From: JAJFUE01 sp039683515
GTDB lineage: Bacteria > Sumerlaeota > Sumerlaeia > MVZB01
Reading direction: 5' to 3'
DNA: 64,000 bases
Assembly: GCA_039683515.1 (NCBI GenBank)
Contig: JBDKRG010000010.1
Location: 124,001-188,000 of the forward strand
The stretch's first letter is position 1. Each line of letters opens with the position of its first letter. A model generated the notes under the pieces. The model did no database searches. It saw only the letters and a list, made by a program, of their open reading frames with translations, and was not told the DNA's origin. Position numbers and translations under genes: made by a program. This document shows positions 35,605 to 44,614 of the stretch, one piece after another.

Positions 35605-36825
35605 TTAATACTGCTTCATCTGGGTGACGCGGAGGATGGGGTCGATGATGAGGTTGGTGCGGTCCTTGAGGAAGCCCATCGCCTTGAAGTCGTGGATGAA
35701 TTGTTCGCCTTCCTCGCGTTCGGAGTCGAGGTTGTAGCTTTCGATCGAGACGACGACGCGGGCCTCGATCGTCTGGGTGACGGGGCCGACCCTGCCGCGC
35801 GAGATGATCGTGTATTCGCGCGAGGAGACGCTGAGCGGGCACTGCAGCAGGCCGGTCAGGAGCCCGCCGTCGATCTTGGCCTCGGAGATCTGGCCGGGGT
35901 TCATGAAGCCGATGCCGTTCTTGCTGCGGCGGGTGAGGAGCTCCTTGCGCAGGTCGTCGATCGAATCGGCGGCGCGGCGCACGTCCATGCGTCCCTTGGC
36001 GCCGATCGACAGGAGCGCCCCGTAGACTTCGACGGGGGCGGTGTTGAGGTTGACCGCGCCGCCGGTGCCGACGGTCAGGTAGTCGACCAGGGCGGTCGAA
36101 CGCTTCATGTCGAGCCGCTCGATCGGGTCGGAGGGAATCTTGCCCGTCTCGCCGTAGAGGATCTCGCGCGTGAAGCCCGGGATCTCGAGCAGCTCGTCGA
36201 TATTCAGGAGCTTGTCGTTCTTCGGGCGGAACACCCAGCCGTCGGGGAGCAGCTTGGCGTACTTGTCCCAGCCCGCCTGGGTGTAATATTCGGCTTCGGA
36301 CGCGTCCTCGCCGTTGTAGGGGCGGTTGTCGTTGTCGATGTAGTCGACGAGGGCCTCGGCCATGAACTCGGCGTCGTCCTCGTCGACGCGCGAGACATTC
36401 TGAAGCAGGTAACTGATCGCCGGCGCCCAGTCCGGCCGCAGGGCGTTGACGTCGAGCTTGCTTTGCTCGTCGACGATCCGGACCGTATAGCTGCCGCTCG
36501 CGTCGTCGTCGATTTCGACGTCGGTCTTGTCGTCGGTCTGGGCCCAGATGTCCTTGAGGGTGTCGTTGTTGTACATCCCCTCGGACGACTTGAGCATCTG
36601 GTCGTTGCGCAGGTCCATGACGGCGTGGGCGAGGCCGGCGCGCGCCAGGCCGAGCGCCTGGATGCGCTTGCGCCCCTGGCTGGTCATCTTCATGCCGATG
36701 CGCATCTCGTAGCTGAGCGAGTAGGCCATCACCATCAGGAGGACGATGAGCCAGATCGTCAGGACGAGAAGCGCGCCGCGGCGGCTGCGGCCGGTTCCCG
36801 ATAGGATGTGGCGGTTGGTCCTCAT
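35605..36825 (-). CDS. gspK: T2SS minor pseudopilin GspK
   Basis: 406 residues. N-terminal SRRGALLVLTIWLIVLLMVMA is the pseudopilin-like helix of GspK, which lacks the +5 Glu. The body has the GspK SAM-like pieces VRIVDEQSKLDVNAL, LVDYIDNDN (diCa site region), LLNIDELLEIPGFTREIL and GAVNLNTAPVEVYGALL. GspK caps the pseudopilus tip with GspI and GspJ. It follows gspJ after twelve bases. The C-terminal ~60 residues (after VVVSIESYNLDSEREEGEQF) extend beyond the usual end. A 130-base gap with GGA-rich short repeats separates it from the ABC fusion. Confidence 0.92.
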   Translation of the reverse strand: MRTNRHILSGTGRSRRGALLVLTIWLIVLLMVMAYSLSYEMRIGMKMTSQGRKRIQALGLARAGLAHAVMDLRNDQMLKSSEGMYNNDTLKDIWAQTDDKTDVEIDDDASGSYTVRIVDEQSKLDVNALRPDWAPAISYLLQNVSRVDEDDAEFMAEALVDYIDNDNRPYNGEDASEAEYYTQAGWDKYAKLLPDGWVFRPKNDKLLNIDELLEIPGFTREILYGETGKIPSDPIERLDMKRSTALVDYLTVGTGGAVNLNTAPVEVYGALLSIGAKGRMDVRRAADSIDDLRKELLTRRSKNGIGFMNPGQISEAKIDGGLLTGLLQCPLSVSSREYTIISRGRVGPVTQTIEARVVVSIESYNLDSEREEGEQFIHDFKAMGFLKDRTNLIIDPILRVTQMKQY

Positions 36826-36837
36826 CGACGGCCTTCC

Positions 36838-38175
36838 TCAGTAGCTGCGGCTGCCGTGCCGGTCGAACCGGTCGGTCTGGTAGCGGCTTGTCTTCTCGCG
36901 CTTGCGGTCATAGTAGCGGCTTTGGTTTTCGTTCATGCGCCCCGCCAGCGATTCCTCGTCGATGCGCACGTCGGTCTCCTCGGCCAGCGGCATCGAGTGG
37001 AAGATGGTGAACGTATACATCTTCGAGCCCTTGAGGGACGGCGAGCGGACCGAGACCTGCATGGCGACGTAGCCGGGCAGGTTGTCGGGGGTGTTCATGG
37101 GCGTCGACATCGTGTTGGTCGGGAGGGCCGAGGAGGCGTTGTAATTCGTGCTGGCCGGCGGGGCGGAGGAAATATCCCGCTGGGTTCCGTATTTGCCCAG
37201 GTTCATGCCGATGGAGCTCATGTTGAGCATGCCCTTGTCGTAAAGCTCCTGGAAGTATTCGCGGTCGAACGGGGAGCGGTTCTGCATGGCGTTGGAGTCC
37301 CAGCTGGCGACCTCGACCCACTGGCCCTCGAGGAAATAACCGTAGGCGATGGTCAGTTTCTCGACCCCCTCGCAGACCGGCTCGCAGTAGCGGATCGAGG
37401 CGGGCAGGTACTGGCCGCGGCCGGTCCTGTCCTCGCCGGCGTTTTCGTCCGGGGAGGCGAAAAATTGCGTCAGCTGGCCGAGGGGCGAGGTGGGGGCGGC
37501 CGTCGTCTGCCGGCTGTAGGAGCCCGTGTCCATCAGGTCGAGAGGGTTGAACTCGGGGTTGAGCGAGCTGACGAAACCGGTCAGGCCGGCGCCGGGGCGG
37601 AAGCCGAACGGGTCGGTTTCCTCGCGGTACAGGACCTTGTCCTTGACGTAATAGGTGATGCGGCGCAGCCCCCACGCGCTTTCGGCCTCGCCCCAGCTGG
37701 TGCTCTGGCGGCGGACGAACGACAGGCGGTCGGCCGTGCCGCGGAACGACAGGTCGATGGGCGGGGTGATCTCGTCGAGGAAGATCGAGGAGGTGTTGTC
37801 ATGCCGGCCGCGCGCGCCCGGCTCGAACTGCGACAGCATGCTCGAGTCGAAGTTGCGGTACGGGTGGAGCGGATCGTGCGGCGAGCGCGAGATGACCTCC
37901 GCGCCGACCCGCTCGATCTGGTTGCGGAAGGTTTCGTTGTAGTCGGTCTCATTGCGGTAGCAGATGTTGTTCAGGTCGCGCACGACGACGTCCTGCGAGA
38001 CGCGCACCGTCTGCATCAGCTCGGACAGGGCGTGGCCGACCGACCACGAGCGCGCGCCGGTGCGCATGACGGCGGTCAGCGCGATCATCGTCAGGCCGAA
38101 GATGGTGACGGCCAGGATGACCTCGAGCAGGGTGAAGGCCGCGAGCGGCCCGTGCGTGGCGCGACGCGGCCTCAT
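36838..38175 (-). CDS. gspJ: T2SS minor pseudopilin GspJ
   Basis: 445 residues, about twice the usual GspJ length. Prepilin signal with cleavage before F in PLAAFTLLEVILAVTIFGLT, including Glu+5. The body keeps pseudopilin beta elements (RITYYVKDKVLYREETDPF) and ends FTIFHSMPLAEETDVRIDEE. Between them is a long insertion with low-complexity Ser/Asn segments (ISSAPPASTNYNASSALPTN). The position between gspI and gspK and the ATGA overlap with gspI support the assignment. It builds the tip complex of the pseudopilus in the periplasm. Confidence 0.85.
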   Translation of the reverse strand: MRPRRATHGPLAAFTLLEVILAVTIFGLTMIALTAVMRTGARSWSVGHALSELMQTVRVSQDVVVRDLNNICYRNETDYNETFRNQIERVGAEVISRSPHDPLHPYRNFDSSMLSQFEPGARGRHDNTSSIFLDEITPPIDLSFRGTADRLSFVRRQSTSWGEAESAWGLRRITYYVKDKVLYREETDPFGFRPGAGLTGFVSSLNPEFNPLDLMDTGSYSRQTTAAPTSPLGQLTQFFASPDENAGEDRTGRGQYLPASIRYCEPVCEGVEKLTIAYGYFLEGQWVEVASWDSNAMQNRSPFDREYFQELYDKGMLNMSSIGMNLGKYGTQRDISSAPPASTNYNASSALPTNTMSTPMNTPDNLPGYVAMQVSVRSPSLKGSKMYTFTIFHSMPLAEETDVRIDEESLAGRMNENQSRYYDRKREKTSRYQTDRFDRHGSRSY

Positions 38176-38657
38176 CGTTGTTTCTCCGTCGAATACGATG
38201 CCTTGGTCGCGGTCGAGAATTTCTCGAAGCCGACGATGGCGGTCCGGACCCGGATGGCCGGGTGGAGCGCGATCGCCTCGTCTTGGTAATGGATTTCGAT
38301 CGTGAGCTGGCGCATGGCGAAGAACTGCTCGATGTCGGTCTTGCCGCTGCCGGGGAGCTTGTAATGCGGCTCGACGTATTTCTTCTCGACCCGGTACGAG
38401 TACTCGGGGTAGCCCGCGCCGAAGCCGGCCTCGATCACCTTCTCGCCCATCGGCGGGTAGACCTCGAACTCGTCCATGAGCTGCTGGGCGAGGAACGAGG
38501 CCTGCGTCTCGATCTCCATGATCCGCGCCGCGCGGAACGACTGCGTGAACGAGCGCATGAGGGCGGCCACGGCCATCCCCAGGATCGTGAGCGAGACGAT
38601 GACCTCGAGCAGCACGAAAGCGCCGCGGCGCAGGACTGTCGGGCGGCGGTGGATCAT
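38172..38657 (-). CDS. gspI: T2SS minor pseudopilin GspI
   Basis: 161 residues from ATG 38657, chosen because the prepilin signal follows (LRRGAFVLLEVIVSLTILGMAVAAL, Gly-Ala-Phe before the helix and Glu+5). The frame is open 60 codons further upstream without sense. The ATG overlaps the stop of gspH and the stop overlaps the ATG of gspJ (ATGA each time), so translation is coupled through the three. Body: ASFLAQQLMDEFEVYPPMGE and RQLTIEIHYQDEAIALH. It forms the tip heterotrimer with GspJ and GspK. Confidence 0.88.
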   Translation of the reverse strand: MIHRRPTVLRRGAFVLLEVIVSLTILGMAVAALMRSFTQSFRAARIMEIETQASFLAQQLMDEFEVYPPMGEKVIEAGFGAGYPEYSYRVEKKYVEPHYKLPGSGKTDIEQFFAMRQLTIEIHYQDEAIALHPAIRVRTAIVGFEKFSTATKASYSTEKQR

Positions 38658-39256
38658 TTGTCCTTGCCTCCGCGCAGGAAGATGGGGCGCGCCTTGACCT
38701 TGACCGCCGCCGAGCCCGGCTGGATGCGCGCCAGGCCGGTGGCCCGGTAGATCTCGACGTTGATCGTGCGGTCGCGGACGTCCTGAAGCGTGATGGTCGC
38801 GGGGGTGGCCGTTCCGTCCGGGTAGAAGATCGCGCACGCCCGATCGGTCTCGGTCAGGGGGGCGGCCGACGTGATCGTGCCGAAGAACACCCCGTCGGGA
38901 AGGTCGCGGCTGCGGAGCGCTTCCTGGCCCGGGATGGAGAAGCGGCTGTCGGCTTCCTTGTGCCAGCGGCGCTGCTCCTCGACCGCGACGACCTCCATCG
39001 TTTCGTTCAGGAGCTCGATCTGGTACTGGTCGTGGACCTTGTTGTCGGTCGAGAACACGACCATGACGGGGGTGCCGCGGACGACGGCGCTGTCGCGGGC
39101 CAGGCGCAGCACGGAGGCCACGTCGCGGGCGCCCTGGCGCAGCCGCATGTGCTGCAGCGTCCCGCGCATGCGCGGGAGCACGACGGCCGACAGCGCCAGG
39201 ACGATCATGACGACGATCGTGATTTCGATGAAAGTGAAGCCGCCGCGTCGGCGCAT
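38654..39256 (-). CDS. gspH: T2SS pseudopilin GspH-like
   Basis: 200 residues from ATG 39256; the longer frame would add 27 residues of gspF overlap. Prepilin signal RRRGGFTFIEITIVVMIVLALSAVVLP with Glu+5. The body VASVLRLARDSAVVRGTPVMVVFS is the helix-strand pattern of GspH (and FimT-like) minor pseudopilins rather than the major pseudopilin GspG, which has its own calcium-binding C-terminus. It begins four bases after gspF. GspH links the tip to the main filament. The absence of a GspG gene between F and H is unusual. Confidence 0.85.
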   Translation of the reverse strand: MRRRGGFTFIEITIVVMIVLALSAVVLPRMRGTLQHMRLRQGARDVASVLRLARDSAVVRGTPVMVVFSTDNKVHDQYQIELLNETMEVVAVEEQRRWHKEADSRFSIPGQEALRSRDLPDGVFFGTITSAAPLTETDRACAIFYPDGTATPATITLQDVRDRTINVEIYRATGLARIQPGSAAVKVKARPIFLRGGKDK

Positions 39257-39260
39257 CGGG

Positions 39261-40490
39261 TCACAGCCCCCTTGTCGGGTCGATCGAGAAGATCGGCAGC
39301 AGCATCGAGAAGACGATGTAGCCCACCACGAGGCCAAGGCACAGGATGATGATCGGCTCGATGAACGAGGTCAGCGTCTTGATGTCGCGGTCGACCTGGA
39401 TTTCGTACGAGTTGGCGACGCGCAGCAGGACCTCCGGCAGGTGGCCGGTTTCCTCGCCGACGGCGACCATGTTGACGACCAGCGGCGGGAACATCGCGCT
39501 GCCGCGCAGGGCGTTGGCGATGCCCGAGCCCTGCGTGATCGAGTCGGGGATCTTCTCGATCTCCTTGCGGATCGGCCGGATCGACGTGACCTCGGCCGCG
39601 ATCGACAGCGAGTTCAGGATCGGGACGCCGTTGCGCAGCAGCGAGCCGAGCGTGCGCGCGAAGGCGGCCACCTCGCGCTTGACGATCAGGCTGCCGAACT
39701 TGGGCAGCCTGAGCAGGAAGAGGTGGAACCGGTAGGAGCCGGCGTCGGTGTGGACGAACTTGTAGAACGCCGAGACGACGATCACGATCGCCGCGAGGAT
39801 AAAGAATTTATTGCCCGAAAGGAACGTCGTCAGGATCAGCAGGCTTTTGGTCATCCACGGGATGTCCTGGCCCAGTTCCGTGAAGATGGTGAGGACCTTG
39901 GGCATGACGACCATCAGCAGGATCGCGACGGCGACCGTGCCGACGGCGACCATGATCATCGGGTAGGCCAGGGCCGAGCGGATTTTGGCGCGCAGCTCTT
40001 CCTGCGTCTCGCTGTAGTCGGCGATGCGGGAGAGGGTCTCGTCGAGGAGGCCGCCGGCTTCGCCCGCGCGCACCAGGGCGATGTTCAGCTTGTTGAAATA
40101 ACGCTGGTGCTTGTCGAGGGCGGCGGCGAACGTGTCGCCTTCCTGGACGTCGCTGACGACCTGGCCGAGAACGGCCACGAGCGCCGGGTTGGGGGTCTGG
40201 TTCTTGACGATCGAGAGCGCCTTGACGAGCGGGACGCCGGCGCCGATCAGGTCGGCCATCTGGCGATAGAAATCGGCCAGGTCGGCGTGTTTGATGCGCC
40301 TGGCGCGGCGGCGGGTGAGGGCGCCCAGGGCGCCGCCGCCGTTTTCGGCCCCGCCGGCCTCGTTGATGGCGACCGGGAAGTAGCCCATCGATTGCAGCCG
40401 CGCCCCCGCGGCCGAGCGCGACTCGGCCTCGAGCTGCCCGTTGATCAGGGTGCCTTTGCGGTCCTTGGCTTTGTAAGAAAATTGAGGCAT
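39261..40490 (-). CDS. gspF: T2SS inner-membrane platform protein GspF
   Basis: 409 residues. MPQFSYKAKDRKGTLINGQLEAES start; first T2SSF domain FYRQMADLIGAGVPLVKALSIV ... LNIALVRAGEAGGLLDETL; membrane helices about 170-190 and 215-238; second domain FARTLGSLLRNGVPILNSL ... FPPLVVNMVAVGEETGHLPEVL; final helix IILCLGLVVGYIVFSMLLPIF. Paralogue of the PilC-type protein at 24341. It anchors the GspE motor. Upstream, 173 bases with palindromic repeats separate it from gspE; downstream gspH follows by four bases. Confidence 0.95.
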   Translation of the reverse strand: MPQFSYKAKDRKGTLINGQLEAESRSAAGARLQSMGYFPVAINEAGGAENGGGALGALTRRRARRIKHADLADFYRQMADLIGAGVPLVKALSIVKNQTPNPALVAVLGQVVSDVQEGDTFAAALDKHQRYFNKLNIALVRAGEAGGLLDETLSRIADYSETQEELRAKIRSALAYPMIMVAVGTVAVAILLMVVMPKVLTIFTELGQDIPWMTKSLLILTTFLSGNKFFILAAIVIVVSAFYKFVHTDAGSYRFHLFLLRLPKFGSLIVKREVAAFARTLGSLLRNGVPILNSLSIAAEVTSIRPIRKEIEKIPDSITQGSGIANALRGSAMFPPLVVNMVAVGEETGHLPEVLLRVANSYEIQVDRDIKTLTSFIEPIIILCLGLVVGYIVFSMLLPIFSIDPTRGL

Positions 40491-40496
40491 TTAGTA

Positions 40497-40645
40497 AGTC
40501 CTGAGTCCTGAGTCCTGAGTGCCGAGAAATGGAATGAGAAATGAGCAATGAGCAATGAGCAATGAGAAACCGGGGAAAGTGTTGGATCTCTTGTTTTCAT
40601 TTCTCATTTTATATTTCTCATTGCTCATTTCCCATTCAATCCAAT
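40497..40645. repeat. Heptad repeats between gspE and gspF: TGAGTCC run and AATGAGC palindrome
   Basis: First three copies of TGAGTCC (40499-40521). Then GAATGAGAAATGAGCAATGA and further AGCAATG units (40531-40567), whose inverse CTCATTGCTCATTTCCCATT stands at 40618-40637. The two halves could pair around a ~45-base centre. CAATCCAATCCAATC (40637-40651) follows. Confidence 0.88.
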
Positions 40646-40663
40646 CCAATCATTCAATCTTTC

Positions 40664-42457
40664 CTACGCCACCGGGGCCTCTTCTTCCTGGTTGGCCTCG
40701 GCGACGGCTTTCTTTTCGCTTTCCATTTCCATCAGCAGCATTTCGTCTTCCATCGTCACGCGCAGGACCTCGTCGATGGTCGTCAGGCCGGCCTTGCACT
40801 TGGCCCAGCCGTCGTGGCGCAGCGGCTGCATGCCCTGCTTGATGGCCAGCTTCTTGAGGACGTTGGCCGGGGCGCGCTCGACGATCAGCCGGCGGAATTC
40901 CTCCGTGATCTGCACGATCTCGTAGACGGCCGTGCGGCCCATGAACCCGGTATAGCGGCAGCGCTCGCAGCCGGCGGCCTTGTAGAGGTGCAGGCTGGCC
41001 GGATCGTCGCCGCTGACGTTGACGCGCCGGAGCAGGTCCGGCTCGGGCACGTACGGCTTCTTACAGTGCGGGCACAGCTTCCTGACGAGGCGTTGGGCCA
41101 GCAGGCCTTCAACGGACGAGCTGATCAGGAACGGCTCGATCCCCATGTCGAGCAGACGGGTCACGACCGAGCAGGCGTCGTTGGTGTGGATGGTCGTGAA
41201 GACGAGGTGGCCGGTCAGGGCCGTGCGGATCGTGATCTCGGCGGTTTCGAGGTCGCGCGTCTCGCCGACCATGATGATGTCGGGGTCCTGGCGCAGGAAG
41301 GTTCTCAACAGGCGCGCGAACGTCAGGCCGATGGCCGGGTTGACCTGGACCTGCATGACGCCGTTGATGCGGTACTCGATCGGCTCCTCGATGGTGAGGA
41401 TCTTCTGGTCGATCGTGTTGATTTCGTTGAGCGCGGCGTAAAGGGTCGTGGACTTGCCGGAACCGGTCGGGCCGGAGACGAGGATCACGCCGTGCGGCTT
41501 GTGGATCATCTGGCGCAGGATGCGCGCGTGGTGCGCGTCGAAGCCGAGCTTCTCGATCGTGATGAACTCGCTGTCGCGCGACAGGATACGGAGGACGACC
41601 GACTCGCCGTAGGGGGTCGGGACGGTCGAGACGCGCAGGTCGTAGTCGGTCTCGCCCTTCTTGATCTTGATCTTGCCGTCCTGCGGCAGGCGCCGCTCGG
41701 CGATGTTCATGTCGGCCATGATCTTGAGGCGCGAAATGATCGCCGACTGGTAGCGGCTGACGGTCGTGGGCACGTTGGCTTCATACAACCGGCCGTCGAT
41801 GCGGTAGCGGATCCGCATTTTTTCTTCCAGGGGCTCGAAATGGATGTCGGTGGCGCGGTCGTCGATCGCCTCGAGCATGATCTGGTTGACGAAGCGGACG
41901 ATCGAGGCGTCCTGGGCCAGGTCCTCGATGTTGTCGATCTCGGCGGTCCTGATCTCGCCGATGGAGATGTCTGTCTCGGTCTCCTCCTCGATCATGCCTT
42001 CCATGGTGTCGGCGCCGATGCCGTAGAACCGCTTGATCGCGTCGCGGATGTCCTTGCCGGTGGCGAAGACGGGGTCGATCTCGAGTTTCAGGTGGAGGCG
42101 CATCTCGTCGATGATGTGGACGTTGAGCGGGTCGCACATCGCCACGCGCAGGTTGTGACCCTTGCGCTCGAGCGGGATGACTTCGTAGGAGTTGACGAGG
42201 CGGGCCGGGACGGCCTCGATGACCGCCCGGTCGATGTGCAGGTCGTTGAGCGGGACGAACGGGATGCCGAGCTGCTCGGAGAGGGTGCGCATCAGGTCTT
42301 CCTCGCGGATGGCCCCCATCTTGAGCAGGACTTCCCCGATCCGCTCGCCCGAGCGCTTCTGCTCGGTCAGGGCCTGGTCGAGGTCGTCGATGTTGAGCAG
42401 CCCCTTGCCGACGAGCAGTTCCCCGAGCCTTTTATGCGAAGACAGCATCATCATCAT
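40664..42457 (-). CDS. gspE: T2SS assembly ATPase GspE
   Basis: 597 residues. MshEN domain at the N-terminus (RLGELLVGKGLLNIDDLDQAL), linker, then the motor: IRYRIDGRLYEANVP, Walker A GPTGSGKS at 329-336, TIEEPIEY, FLRQDPDIIMVGETRD, TTIHTNDACSV; zinc site CPHC ... CERC. It hydrolyses ATP to drive pseudopilus assembly in protein export. Four consecutive ATG codons open the gene, with AAAGGG upstream of the first. It is first in the gspEFHIJK run. Inverted TGAGTCC heptads lie on both sides of it (40499-40521 and 42471-42496). Acidic tail NQEEEAPVA. Confidence 0.95.
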   Translation of the reverse strand: MMMMLSSHKRLGELLVGKGLLNIDDLDQALTEQKRSGERIGEVLLKMGAIREEDLMRTLSEQLGIPFVPLNDLHIDRAVIEAVPARLVNSYEVIPLERKGHNLRVAMCDPLNVHIIDEMRLHLKLEIDPVFATGKDIRDAIKRFYGIGADTMEGMIEEETETDISIGEIRTAEIDNIEDLAQDASIVRFVNQIMLEAIDDRATDIHFEPLEEKMRIRYRIDGRLYEANVPTTVSRYQSAIISRLKIMADMNIAERRLPQDGKIKIKKGETDYDLRVSTVPTPYGESVVLRILSRDSEFITIEKLGFDAHHARILRQMIHKPHGVILVSGPTGSGKSTTLYAALNEINTIDQKILTIEEPIEYRINGVMQVQVNPAIGLTFARLLRTFLRQDPDIIMVGETRDLETAEITIRTALTGHLVFTTIHTNDACSVVTRLLDMGIEPFLISSSVEGLLAQRLVRKLCPHCKKPYVPEPDLLRRVNVSGDDPASLHLYKAAGCERCRYTGFMGRTAVYEIVQITEEFRRLIVERAPANVLKKLAIKQGMQPLRHDGWAKCKAGLTTIDEVLRVTMEDEMLLMEMESEKKAVAEANQEEEAPVA

Positions 42458-42470
42458 CGAGTTACCCTTT

Positions 42471-42496
42471 ACTCAGGACTCAGGACCCAGGACCCA
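42471..42496. repeat. GGACTCA heptad run upstream of gspE
   Basis: ACTCAGGACTCAGGACCCAG plus one further unit, in inverse orientation to the TGAGTCC run beyond the other end of gspE. The remaining spacer up to 42760 shows only G/C-rich text and ATCCCCCCGAGGGGAT (42648-42663), a small perfect palindrome. Confidence 0.85.
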
Positions 42497-42762
42497 GAGG
42501 CCCGCAGGGTCCACCACCAGCATGACCACAGCCAGAAAGATGCCCAAATCCGGGGGGATCCGGGTAGACTGGCCCGATCGGTCTTTAGCATTCTAAAGCT
42601 TTTATTTTCAATTGCAAACGGTTAATCGGCCGGGCCGCGCAAATTATCCCCCCGAGGGGATACCGCGATATCCCTGTTGTGATCGCGCCATAGGCCTTTC
42701 TCGATCCCCGTGAGCCCTATTCGCCCCACCCGCCCCGCCGTTCTTTCTTGCCGACCAATCTG

Positions 42763-42792
42763 TTGGATGATTGAATGATTTTGCCATATAGT
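42763..42792 (+). promoter_or_regulatory. Candidate promoter of the GAF histidine kinase gene
   Basis: TTGGAT (42763-42768), 18-base spacer, TATAGT (42787-42792), inside a short AT-rich stretch. Transcription would begin near 42799, which argues against the earliest possible start codon (TTG 42803). Confidence 0.5.
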
Positions 42793-42802
42793 TTAGGAAG
42801 GC

Positions 42803-44545
42803 TTGGTCGATAAGCTCAGTGGAGCGAAGGCATTCCAGCCGCATGATCGAGCCGCTATCAAGGCTGCACGCTTGACAAGCACCATCCACGAATCCAATCC
42901 CGGCGGCGAAATCGGTCTCGACCAGACCGGCCTCGGCGGGGCGCGCTATCTCGAGTTGTTCGAACGCCTCTCGAGCCTGGTCGGCACGGTTGACCCGGGC
43001 GAGGTCGCCCTGCGCGCCTGCGAGTTGATCGAGCAACTGCTCGGGATCCAGGCCTGTTCGATTTTCCTGCAGGGGGCGAACGAGGTCTGCCTGAGGCTCG
43101 CCGCGGCGACGCACATCCCGCGCACGGACTGGGTGTCGGTCGTGGTCGAGCCGGGCGAGGGGATCATCGGCCAGGTGCACCAGACGCGCAAGCCGCTGCT
43201 GATCAGCGGGCGCGAGGCGTTCCTCAAATACATGGGGCGCGAGCCCGACCCGCGCTACCCCGTCCCCACGTGCATCATCATGCCGGTGGCGATCCGCGGC
43301 AAGCAGGCCGGCGTCATCAACGTCACCAACCCGACCGGCCGGCGCGCCTTCCGCGAGCGCGACGTCGAGCTGCTCGGGGCGGCCGCGCAGATGATCGGCG
43401 GCGCGCTGACGACCGTTTCGCTTTATGAAGAATCCCAGCGCCTGCAGCTGGGGCTCGAGGAAATTTTCGACAGCATGCAGATCGGCGCGCTGGCGGTCGA
43501 CACGGCCGAAAAGGTCACGCACCTGAACCGCCGCGTGCGCCAGATGCTCGGCCTGCCGCTCGAGAACGGCGGCGAGCTGACGCTGGAGCAGGTCCTGCCC
43601 GATCCGCTCCTGCGCGCGTGCCGGCGGATGCTGCAGAACGACTCGCCGACCGACGCGCCGTGCCAGGAAAAGCTGCGCGCGACGTTGCGCGGCGTGCCGA
43701 TCACGGTGCAGCTCACGATCAACCCGATCAAGGGGGTGCGCGAGGCGCTCGGGCGGCAGCTCGTCGTCATCGAGGACCTCTCCAGCCAGGAGGAGATCGC
43801 GCGGCTGCGCGCGGCCGAGAGCGCCAAGCACAGCTTCATGGCGATCATCAGCCACGAGCTGCGGACGCCGCTGACCGTCATCCGCGGCGTCCTGCCGATG
43901 ATCGACCCGGAGCGCGTCGGCCAGCTTCAGCCCGGCACCATGGGGCAGGTCCATGAACTCCTCGCGCGCAACTGCAACCGGCTCGGCGACGTCATCAACT
44001 CGATCCTGGACGTCACCGAGATCGAGAACGACACGCTGCGGCTCGTCTTCCGGCCGGTCGATTTCATGGCGCTGCTGGGCGAGATCATCGACCGCCAGCG
44101 CGAGACGGCCAGGGCCAAGCGCGTCAGCATCGCGACCGATTTCAGTCGGCCCGTGCCGGCGCTCGACGCCGACGCGCGGCGGCTGCAGCAGATCCTGGGC
44201 GAAGTCCTCGGCAACGCGATCAAGTTTTCCGACCCCGGCCAGGCGGTCGAGGTGCGGACGGGCGTCGACGGGCCGTGGGCCGAGGTGTGGATCACCAACA
44301 CCGGCGTGATGATCGAAGACGCCGAGCGCGAAAACATTTTCGACAAGTTCCGCCAGTGCGACGGCTCGATGACGCGCACGGTGGGCGGGTGCGGCCTGGG
44401 GCTGTTCCTGGCGCGGCACCTCGTGCGGTTGCACGGCGGGCAGATCCAGCTGGCCGAGTGCCAGGACAAGCGCACCACGTTCGTCGTGCGCCTGCCGCTG
44501 GATCTGCCGGTCGAGATCCGGGCGTGGTCGGAGCCCGAACACTGA
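42803..44545 (+). CDS. GAF-PAS-type sensor histidine kinase
   Basis: Up to 580 residues. The start is uncertain: TTG 42803 has AGGAAGG very close, while TTG 42872 (AAGG upstream) gives 557. GAF domain about 45-215 (LFERLSSLVGTVDPGEVALRA, VEPGEGIIGQVHQTRKP, CIIMPVAIRGKQAGVINV). PAS-like segment about 218-325 (GLEEIFDSMQIGALAVD). HisKA with His351 in MAIISHELRTPLTVIRG. HATPase_c with N-box LGNAIKFSDPG, F-box ENIFDKFRQCDG and G-box GGCGLGLFLARHL. Complete transmitter, no membrane helices, so a cytoplasmic sensor. The CheY-like receiver gene follows after 69 bases and is the likely partner. Confidence 0.92.
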   Translation: MVDKLSGAKAFQPHDRAAIKAARLTSTIHESNPGGEIGLDQTGLGGARYLELFERLSSLVGTVDPGEVALRACELIEQLLGIQACSIFLQGANEVCLRLAAATHIPRTDWVSVVVEPGEGIIGQVHQTRKPLLISGREAFLKYMGREPDPRYPVPTCIIMPVAIRGKQAGVINVTNPTGRRAFRERDVELLGAAAQMIGGALTTVSLYEESQRLQLGLEEIFDSMQIGALAVDTAEKVTHLNRRVRQMLGLPLENGGELTLEQVLPDPLLRACRRMLQNDSPTDAPCQEKLRATLRGVPITVQLTINPIKGVREALGRQLVVIEDLSSQEEIARLRAAESAKHSFMAIISHELRTPLTVIRGVLPMIDPERVGQLQPGTMGQVHELLARNCNRLGDVINSILDVTEIENDTLRLVFRPVDFMALLGEIIDRQRETARAKRVSIATDFSRPVPALDADARRLQQILGEVLGNAIKFSDPGQAVEVRTGVDGPWAEVWITNTGVMIEDAERENIFDKFRQCDGSMTRTVGGCGLGLFLARHLVRLHGGQIQLAECQDKRTTFVVRLPLDLPVEIRAWSEPEH

Positions 44546-44614
44546 GTTTTTATCTTGAAAAGCCGACCGGATCACACTTCAATCGGTTGAGCGAAACGAA
44601 AGGGAGCGCGTGCC

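Noticed and set aside
40562..42625. 687-codon plus-strand frame opposite gspE
   Set aside because: gspE has all catalytic and zinc motifs on the minus strand. The opposite frame has none and begins inside a repeat.
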